DNA of 64,000 nucleotides from Hymenopus coronatus (Eukaryota; Arthropoda; Insecta; Mantodea; Hymenopodidae): contig CM060900.1 in NCBI GenBank assembly GCA_030762935.1, positions 286,644,784 through 286,708,783 of the forward strand. Direction: 5' to 3'. Each line of letters starts with the position of its first letter. Positions within the stretch are counted from its first letter, which is position 1. The notes beneath the pieces are model-generated. The model saw only the letters and a program-made list of their open reading frames with translations, did not search any database and was not told the DNA's origin. This document shows positions 56,290 to 64,000 of the stretch, in pieces. The translations under genes and the position numbers were made by a program.

Positions 56290-59200
56290 GATAGTACATA
56301 ACATTATTGCACAGTTTTACACAGATTTAAATTTCTGCAGTCCAATTTTGTCATGCGGAACCTTGAATTTAACCCTTTCCAATGGCTTGATCAGCAAACC
56401 AGCTAATTGGTTTACTACCTCAATGTGCTCTAGTTCAATATCTCCATTCCTGATATAGAAATACTTAACTTCTTTGTGCTCTTATTTTCAGTCATATGCT
56501 GGATTTTTGGAAAGCTTCACAGCACCGGCATTGTCAATGTAAAGCTTAGGAGGTTTGTGTTGATTGGCAGCTCCAGATAGTTCAGATAGTAATCTTTTCA
56601 ACCAGATCAACTCCTTTGCTCCTTCACTTGCTCCTACTAATTCTGTTTCAGTTGTGGAAGTTGCTTCTGATTTTTGCAAGTGACTGAATTATGGTGTAGC
56701 TCCATGAATGAGAGTTGTGACAACACCTGTTGCTGACCATCTTGTGTCCTTATCACCAGCATCATTGTAGACAGCTTCCGTCTACTTATTGTTGATTCTG
56801 TAGTCTACTGTAATCTAACGTATCTAGAGATGTGTTTTGCTTGTTTCCAGTCTTGAGTTGTAGGACTTTCCATAGCTTGGAGCCACTTTGTTCACTGCAA
56901 ATGCAATGTAAGAATGTGAGGCTGGGGTCAAATGCAGAAGATAAGGAATCTTGGCTCTGATCTTCTCTCTGACATCATGTTCAGTTGGAGTAGACTCCAT
57001 TCAACCCATCCATTTTAAATCTCTTCAGAAATGTCCTTGTGTAGTCTTCTTGATTTACTGGTATCAATCCATTTTCATTTTTTCTGTATTTTCATATTCA
57101 GGAAATTGTCCAGAGACCCTTTATTTGAATGAAATTCCTACTACAGCAATTTTAGGAACACTTCAAATCTTCATTTACATAGATTGCAACAAATAAGCAT
57201 TTTTGATTTCTCCTGCCATAGAAAAGACACTGATCAGCATCATTATTTTTAAATTCTCCTCTTTCCATAAAATCCTTGAAACATTTGTTTTAGTAATGTG
57301 GTGCCTTTTGAGCCCATACAGATCCTTCTTCAGTAGACATACTCATACAGTGCCATCTTAAGAGCCTTTCAGCTGTTCCAGGTACACATCTTCTACAAGT
57401 ATACCATTTACAAAAGCTGCTTTGATGTTAAATTGATCAAGCTCCAGATTTTCTGCAGCAGCCACCATTAAAAAGATCTGAATGTTATCATAACTTGTGA
57501 CAGGGAGTTGAATGTTTCTTCATAATCAATTCCTTGTTTTTGTACATATCCTTTAGCTAACAGTCAAGCCTTGAAATGTACTTTTCCTTTCTCTGCAGTT
57601 TTCTGGTAAAGAATTCATCAATATTTCAAGACTTTTGTGCCTTCCAGATGTTCAAGTGATTCCCAGTTAGGTTCTCCTTCAAAACCTCTAATTCTTCATC
57701 ATTAATTGCCTTGAGCCACTGAACTTTATTTTCAGACTGCATTACTTCAGCATTTGAACTTGGATCTTTTTCTTCTGAAAACTGGCAAGGTATACATACT
57801 CTGTGTTGGTCATCCAATTTGTTTTCTTTCTTCCACGTCTTCTTTCAATCTTTTCTATTACTTGTTCTTCTTTCTGTTTGCCAACTGGCTCTTCACTCTG
57901 GATCTAGATGCAGAGTTGAATTCTTGTTTTTGTAAGTCTTTGGTCCTCTTGTAGTGGCTTATGCCTGATATCGGATATTCACCAGTGTTGGTGTGCAGAT
58001 TGCGAACAACTACTGACTTGAATTTTACATCACAGCTAAAAATAACCTTTCTCTGAGATGGAATTCAGACTTTGAATCCATCCCTGGCATTCACGTACCC
58101 AACCAGATAGACATGAACAGCTTTGTTATCACACTTGAAGCAGAAATTGGATTCAGTTCCAAAAGTCTTCAGATGAATTAGGCTTCCTACTGGACATTGA
58201 CACCATAGCTCATAAGGCAATATGTTTTCAGTAGATGAATTCCAGTTGGATTCAAAAGGTATGTTGGTAGTATTACAGGCTTCTCCCCACAGTTCTTTCA
58301 GCAATTTACTTAGATTTAGTATAGAATGAGTACACTCCACAACTGTGCAATTTTCTTGCTCTTCAACACCATTCAGCTATAGTGTATAGGGCGGAGTAAC
58401 GAAATGTTCTATGCTTCTGTTTGCCAGCATTTCAGAAACTTTCTTGTTCTGAAACACTTTTCCTCCATCGCACCTAAGTTTTTTGATAACATGGCCATTC
58501 ATTTTAGCTTCATTCAACATCTGTTCCAAAATAGTGCTAAATTCACTTTCCTGTTGAAGAAGAAAATTAGGCAAAACCTGCTGAAATCATCTTCGAAACA
58601 CTCATAGTAGAGTGCTTTTCTAAGGAACTCAATAGTCACGGAACCATTCACATCAGCATAGATTTTTTCACTAGTTACCTTTGATCGATTCACTCGATTA
58701 CTAAATGGCAGTTGCTGCATTTTTACTAATGCACATGCATCACAAAATCCTTTGTTCCACTCATCCTAATAGATGTCCATCTACTTTAATCCAGCTAATG
58801 TATCTAGTCATCATTGTTTGTCCAGTGACTTAATCTTCAAGTATGACTCTTTCATCATCCAGCTTCGTACCGAAACCTTGTCATGCAGCAGCTTTCATGG
58901 TGAACAAACGAGCACTTGCTTCAGAAACAAAAAACAGCAATTCCGCATTTTTCCAGGAGTTGTTCAAATGCACTGGAATGTTCACAGCTCCATGTCTATG
59001 AACCAGCATGTTTATACCTTGTTTCCAAAAGAAATTGTTTCAGGAATGGCAAATTTTGTATAAGATTGAAAATATTGTTGACAAGTAGTGACATAATGTG
59101 TAGCACCACTGTCACAGTACCATCTGACTGCTTCATCAAGGTTATCAATTTAAGCACCAAGGACACATGACAAAAATACAGCATTCTTCTCAGACCATTT

Positions 59201-59490
59201 TTTCCAAGTGTTGCCATCTACCTTTTTCAACAGATACCCTGCTGCCCACTGGCCTAGCTGTTGACATTTAGGACATTTATATTTCTGTTTTACATGTTCA
59301 ACATTTTGTTTTGATTTTTCGCTATTCTGACTTTCATTTTGCTGATTCTTCTTCACAGGGGCAACACCACCACATGTGACAAACACGGCTGATTCTACCG
59401 TGGCTAGGTCATACAATTCAATAGTGTACCAATTTTCAATCAGCAGGTTTTTTATTCTTTTCCCAGCATGGATAAAATTCAATTATTTAA
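56290..59490 (-). pseudogene. Copia gag-pol polyprotein relic
   Basis: In minus-strand order: gag zinc knuckle relic (YKCPKCQQLGQWAAG, 59290-59240, its His/Cys pattern degraded); protease RWYCDSGATHYVT near 59130-59095, catalytic DSG intact; integrase ADVNGSVT and FEDDFSRFCLIFF (58650-58570), LNEAKMNGHVIKKLRCDGGK (58530-58470), RSIEHFVTPPYTL; RT start ENKVQWLKAINDEELEVLKE near 57720-57670; RT box AIYVNEDL near 57190-57165 (usual YVDD); RNase H SEATSTTETELVGASEGAKE, LIWLKRLLSEL and LYIDNAGAVKLSKNPAYD (56679-56488). Stops and frameshifts are spread throughout. The YVDD to YVNE change removes RT catalytic acidity. Confidence 0.88.
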
Positions 59491-60088
59491 AATTGTTTCC
59501 GACAAAACATTTCCTTCATGCTTCTTCAGTTCACCATTCAGATCAACAAAAGCTTCTGCAATTTTGTAACATATATGCATATAAATTCTTTGTCATCATG
59601 TTGAACATGGGAAAAGGCATCAATCAACTTATTCAACCATTGCATACAGTTTCTTTGGAATTGTGCATGTAGCTTGTCCTAAATTTTACTCATGTGACTG
59701 CATGTCAACACAAGTCCAGCAATAGCTTTTCCTAGCATGCTTGCCAACAAATTTCCTGCTTTCATGTTGCCTTTCCACTATTTCTAATGTGCCATTTGTT
59801 CTGATGCAGTCACATTTTCTGCAAGTTCAGGGCACTTACGCATAGCATTGACATCTTCAAGTGCATACACCCATACCAATATTGCTACACACTTTTTCCA
59901 TTATGTTCAGTCCTTGGTGCCTTTAACTTTATCCATTTTAATTTAATAATCACTGTTACCATTGGCCATTTTTTTACACATGGGATCCAGTTTTCACATA
60001 CAAGTTTATTACCCAGCAAAGTCACATCAATGTTATCTTTAACATAAATACCTATGCATCAGTTCATATGCTATCTAGGCCCATAACC

Positions 60089-60291
60089 TGTTAATGATAT
60101 TTATTTATCTTTAAATAGAACCTCATTGTATTTGCAACAAAACTAAACATTGCTGTTTGTAGCTTTTAGCTTGTGACAAAAGTCCGGCAAAAGAAACATA
60201 CATGAAGACAGTGTTGCCAACACAGTTTAGTTCATGAAATTATCCATAGAAATGGTTCCACATATTAAATATTTTTTCTTTAACATTTACA
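60089..60291 (-). repeat. Copia 5' LTR (203 bp)
   Basis: Plus strand begins TGTTAATGATATTTATTTAT and ends TTAACATTTACA, aligning with 56071-56273. Confidence 0.88.
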
Positions 60292-60296
60292 ATTAG

Positions 60297-61250
60297 AAAC
60301 ATCAAGCTATGGATTGGAGCCAAATAGCAGGAGGAACACATGTACAAGATGAGAAACAGGAAGCAGCAAAATAAAATTAAGATGAAGGCAAGAATCCAGG
60401 AAGAAGTAATGACTAATGACCTATCATGTGAATGATCAAGATGGGTTAACTCAGCAAACCATGAATGCAACAGGGCACAATGAAGGGATCATCAGAATGG
60501 AGAATGAAGGGAAGGTGACAAAGAGCAGTACAGCAGAGTCAGGTGAAAGAGAAGTAGAAAAGAGGACAGGAAGAAAGAAGCAGAAAGAAAGGGCATTCAG
60601 TAATTTAAATGGGCTAGGAACCTATAGAAGAAGTGAAATTAAGTAAGTGGAAAGGCAGGGAGGGGGGGGGGAGAAATAGACAGTCAAAAAGAGAAGACAC
60701 TGGAATCAGTAGGCCAGTGAGTTAAGGATAAAGGGAAGTTGGACAGCTGGGATGATGCGAGTAAACAGTATGAGAGCAGTAGAAGAAATTAATAAGCTAA
60801 AGAGGACATGGGATAATGGCAACAGAGAAGGTAACAGATGAAGTAATGGGTGGAGCATGGGGGAAAGAAGGGAAGGGAGAATAGGGAATGAAAGGGAAAT
60901 AGAGAGGGATATATCACTCAGAGTGACCAAATTGAGGACATGGTTGGATAAGAAGTGAGGAGGGATATCAGGGAGGAAAAAGGGGAGAATGTGAGGCTAA
61001 GGGAGATTAAAGAGTTAGGGTAGGGTAGAGTAATGTAGAGAGAAATAAACAAAAAATGTAAGAAGTGTTAAGAAGAAATGAACAGTAAAGTAAAGAAAGA
61101 AAGCAAAGTAAATAAAGAAAAAAGGACATAATATAGATAAATTAAGTAGTGGGAATCTTTCACAGATAAAAGGATGGAGGGGGCAAAGGCCACTTTACAC
61201 AATATAACTAGGGTGTTGAGTTGTTTGGGGCCCTAGGGTGAGGGTAAACG
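60297..61250 (+). pseudogene. LINE ORF1-like coding / purine-rich region, right part
   Basis: It continues the purine-rich sequence interrupted at 56070, encoding a lysine/glutamate-rich product with stops and no strong motif. Continuity with the left half is inferred from composition, orientation and the copia target duplication. From about 60640 it is simply GA-rich, with an (G)10 run near 60661. Confidence 0.35.
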
Positions 61251-61320
61251 CTTAGACTAAGGTGAAATTTGTAAAATTTGTAAATCGTAATACTGTTTTG
61301 AAGGAAAAATAGCTTCATTC

Positions 61321-61321
61321 A

Positions 61322-61357
<36 letters not shown>

Positions 61358-61358
61358 T
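61321..61358 (+). repeat. (ATC)n microsatellite
   Basis: About 12 TCA/ATC units. Confidence 0.9.
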
Positions 61359-62125
61359 CTTCATCATTATTCGCTTGCAAATAACATTGAGGTTTGCAAA
61401 CCTCTTTGACATGTCTGCTCATCCCAAATTGTTTGATGGATACAGAAATCACTTAGCACTGGCAAGTAAATTGGTGCAGTAGCTTTGTTGATTTCAAGAG
61501 TTCATTGCCAAATCTTTACACCATTCAGCCTGCTGTTGTCCTGCCACCTTCATTTTACATGTTTACTCATAAAAATTCTACAGATATGAGACATATTCTA
61601 CATGACCTAGTAGGTTGGCTTTTTCATACAATACTTGTGCCAATGCAACTCTACACATTGTTTACCTATATATTTAGATCTATTCTAGATTCATAATCCT
61701 GAGCCTAAGTATTTTCTCGGAAATCTTCTTAGGAAATACAAGGGGTTTACATATTCTGAATAAGCTAGAAACAGTCATGTGTTTCAAATTATTAGGTTTA
61801 AAGAATAGCCATCTGATGGGGAGCAGGTTTTTGAAGCATATAAAGTCATAAACATAAATGATGTTTGTACTTCCACTGCTGACTCATCTTTAAGGGGAAA
61901 AGAATATTCCTGTACAGTTAGAAATGCATTTCAAAGGATTTAAAAACACATATCTCTGTAACTATTTCACTTAGATGAATGATCTTTTTTTACCTATACC
62001 ATATGATGAATCCTTAGTAAAGTTTGCTAGAGAAAAGTAAATTATAATCATTTATCTACAACTAGGATTATTTTTAATTCATCCCCAAACCTTTAGATAT
62101 ATTTATTAACAAAGAATTTTTAATA
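61359..62125. other. AT-rich spacer
   Basis: An open frame at 61505-61696 has no recognised motif. Confidence 0.35.
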
Positions 62126-62129
62126 TGTA

Positions 62130-62793
62130 AGTGGAACACCATCCATAATCAGGAGGCCAAGGCAATCACAAATTTCGTCGTAGAAGAATTGTTTTGTTGC
62201 TATAGGGTAGTGTTGGAGCTGAACAGTAATCAGGGCACAATCTTCGAGTCTAACCTAATTGAAGAAACACTAGAGTGACTTGGATGCTCAAGATACACAC
62301 AGCACCTCTCCACCCTCAGTCAGATGTTATGGTTGAGCTGTACATCAAGATTCTAGAAGAAAATTTGAAGAAGGTTGTAGCCAATTACCACTTCAACCCA
62401 CAACACCACCAGGATGATACCAGCCAGTTTGCATTTGGTCGGGGGCTGTATTTACCATGCAACCTGATGCTTGAGAATCCTCCTGGGGCAGAACAACCAG
62501 CAGTCAACTACATGGAGAATCTCATAGACCGGTTTCACGGCATGCATGGTATGATGCATCAACACATCCAGATAGGAGTGACAAGATGAAGACCCATTAC
62601 AACCGGCAGGCCAACAGCCAAGGTTTCCAATAGGGTGATTTGGTGTGGCTTTAATACCCTATCCAAACCAAGGAACACTGCTTCAAGCTTAATCAATGGC
62701 AATCGTGTGGTGAAGAGGATAAATGATATTGTTGACTGCATCCAGAGGCTGCCCTGAGAGAAGAGGCTGGTAGTAAAGCTGGATCATCTAGAC
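62130..62793 (+). pseudogene. Gypsy integrase C-terminal half
   Basis: One frame reads EAKAITNFVVEELFCCYRVV then LELNSNQGTIFES (62150-62250). The family has LHSDQG here, so the second catalytic Asp is replaced by Asn. After a frame change, HTAPLHPQSDVMVELYIKIL, EENLKKVVANYH (third catalytic position; usual DGMVER is DVMVEL), FAFGRGLYLPCNLML and the tail HYNRQANSQ, DLVWL-like near 62590-62650 follow. RT and gag are absent. Coding is interrupted at about 62793 by the hAT insertion. It is a different copy from the gypsy element at 25364. Confidence 0.82.
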
Positions 62794-64000
62794 CAAGAGT
62801 ATCCAAACTATGGCCATGTCCGGCCTGCCAAGACTGTTTATGAGGCCTGCCTGATCCACCTGAACAAATTTCAACAAGACACAAAATGGAACAAAATTAC
62901 TTAAACCTTTTAATCTCATAAGTTCTTAACAAATCGCCACAAATACTTTGAGGAAAATCTGACAATTCCAGCAGAGGGCAGTGGAAGTAGGTGGTGTATT
63001 GTTAAGTTTACAAGTCACCCTTCGATGATAACAGCTAAAGACATCACTAACAGGTGATTCGTCCCTTAAGTACCATTATCTATTCATGCGTCTTTCCCCT
63101 GCATGGTAGGGTGCCTATATTTTCCAACACCCAGTGTTTATTTCATTCTCAGAGAACTTTTTGCATAATGTGTTGCAAGAGGTGAAAAACGTTTTTGAAG
63201 AAGTACAAAATAGATAGTGAGTGCAGGAAATACAATAAGTGTTGTCTCATAACTACTTTGTAAAGCAGCATGTGAACAAGGTGATATGTGATCTGCCAAG
63301 ATATAATTGCAGTTTTGAAGGAATATAATATAAAAGGATATCATCAGACTAAACATTCAGTTGAGTTTGATAAGTCTAATGGTCATGAGCATATTGCGAG
63401 GGAAAAGGAACTCTGTAACAGAATCACAGGAATTTCTAATTCAGAGGGGAAACTTGAATCAACAAAATGTCACAAAAGCAAGTTATGAGGTTTCAAAATT
63501 ATTGCCAAACATGAAAAAGTGTCTCGTGATTTCTGCTGACACATTGTGTCCCAAAACACATTGCTCAAATGATTCTCTATCAAGAAACACCATAACTAGG
63601 CATATTGAATACAAGCAGCTAGTGTTAGGCATCAACTGAATGAGAAGGGAAAATGTTTGAGTGCTTTTCTATTGCATGTGATGAGAGTACTGACGAGATG
63701 GTTACTGCACAATTACTGCTGTTTATTAGAGGTGTGGACACAGACTTCAGAATTACAGAACTTATAAGAGTGAGAAGTATGCATGACACCACAAAAGGCA
63801 GTGACATATTTGATAAGGTTATAAAAACTGTAGATAGTACTTAAATGGGAAAGATTATGCAGTGTCACTATGTGCACCCAGCATGGTAGGAGTTAACCTT
63901 GGAATGGCAGAGCTGATAATGAAAAAAGTTGAGTCTTATGCAGGGCAAGAGCAAAAGTTGCATTGCATTATACCTAGGAGGTACTATGTACAAAGGCAGC
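62794..64000 (+). pseudogene. hAT (Charlie/GTF2IRD2-like) element, 5' part, cut by window edge
   Basis: The probable 5' terminus CAAGAGTATCCAAACTATGG, then CCATGTCCGGCC at 62794, resembles hAT ends of the form CAG.G...CCAAACT...GGCCCG. The transposase starts near 63288: IAVLKEYNIKGYHQTKHS, VEFDKSNG (zinc-finger region), then TKASYEVSKLLPNMKK, SLSRNTITRHIE (63480-63620), FECFSIACDESTDEMVTAQL, LLFIRGVDTDFRITELIRV and MHDTTKGSDIFDKVIKT (63653-63840). The DESTD catalytic Asp is intact. TAPSM-like and HCIIP segments follow to 64000. This is the domain order of GTF2IRD2/ZBED-type hAT transposases. Frame changes at 63490 and 63640 are visible. It continues off the right edge. Confidence 0.8.

Larger units (their letters stand above)
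56071..60291 (-). mobile_element. Ty1/copia LTR retrotransposon, full structure, decayed coding
   Basis: Two 203-bp LTRs (60089-60291 as 5' LTR and 56071-56273 as 3' LTR, in minus sense) bound a 4.2-kb element. ATTAA (56066-56070) and ATTAG (60292-60296) are a probable 5-bp target duplication with one change. Inside the 5' LTR the minus strand reads GGTTATGGGCCTAGA, the typical copia primer-binding sequence. Before the 3' LTR it reads TTTTGGAGGAAG as a polypurine tract. Gag, protease, integrase, RT and RNase H occur in copia order. Confidence 0.92.

Noticed and set aside
60706..60930. Leu/Ser/Pro-rich minus-strand frame resembling a signal peptide
   Set aside because: It is the antisense of a GA-rich region in the LINE ORF1-like relic.

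Overview
The window is AT-rich animal DNA, almost certainly from an arthropod and probably an insect with a large, repeat-laden genome. The evidence is the mixture of decayed mobile elements: hAT, Tigger/pogo, mariner, Penelope-like, R2-like, I/R1-like and Jockey-like LINEs, Ty1/copia, Ty3/gypsy and several tRNA-derived SINE families. Coding frames are interrupted by stops and frameshifts throughout. No rRNA, functional tRNA, CRISPR array or operon-like layout is present. All translations and boundaries were read by eye, so element edges without target-site duplications are approximate.

One host gene is recognisable. At 15398-15487 on the minus strand there is a single 90-bp open exon with consensus splice sites. 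It encodes the [12 protein letters not shown]...LPRHRLDAG segment of peroxisomal 2-hydroxyacyl-CoA lyase (HACL1 family). No other exon of that gene was found, so much of the window may be HACL1 introns.

Layout: 1-785 Penelope-like 3' end with a GIY-YIG domain; 1137-6700 three or four decayed minus-strand hAT copies; 7320-13620 a DDE-type DNA transposon (minus strand) split by a related plus-strand transposon at 9784-12746 (terminal inverted repeats, AATT duplication), which itself carries a SINE at 12128-12376; 15398-15487 HACL1 exon; 15.9-17.7 kb LINE RNase H and copia RT remnants; 18810-20847 a GC-richer LINE derivative with ORF1 but no reverse transcriptase; 24745-25095 a young SINE; 25364-28358 a gypsy element with 419-bp LTRs and most of pol deleted; 29979-30240 a SINE; 30811-31718 a deleted mariner inserted into the end of a hAT (31650-33993); 38290-39660 a recurrent arthropod transposon-like ORF; 40254-41500 LINE RNase H; 42790-43160 hAT N-terminus; 43490-44230 Penelope RT; about 44235-48820 an R2-like LINE split by a complete Tigger (45956-48073); 49980-51990 another hAT; 52690-53100 a large trinucleotide tract; 55260-61250 a LINE ORF1 split by a complete-length copia element with 203-bp LTRs (56071-60291) and containing an old SINE; 62130-62790 a gypsy integrase end, then a GTF2IRD2-like hAT (62794 to the window end).

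The window records repeated insertion of elements into older elements, with several insertion junctions readable to the base. Most catalytic centres show damage, for example RT motif A D to G in the Penelope copy, FADD to FVDN in the R2-like LINE, YVDD to YVNE in copia, and integrase D to N in the second gypsy copy.
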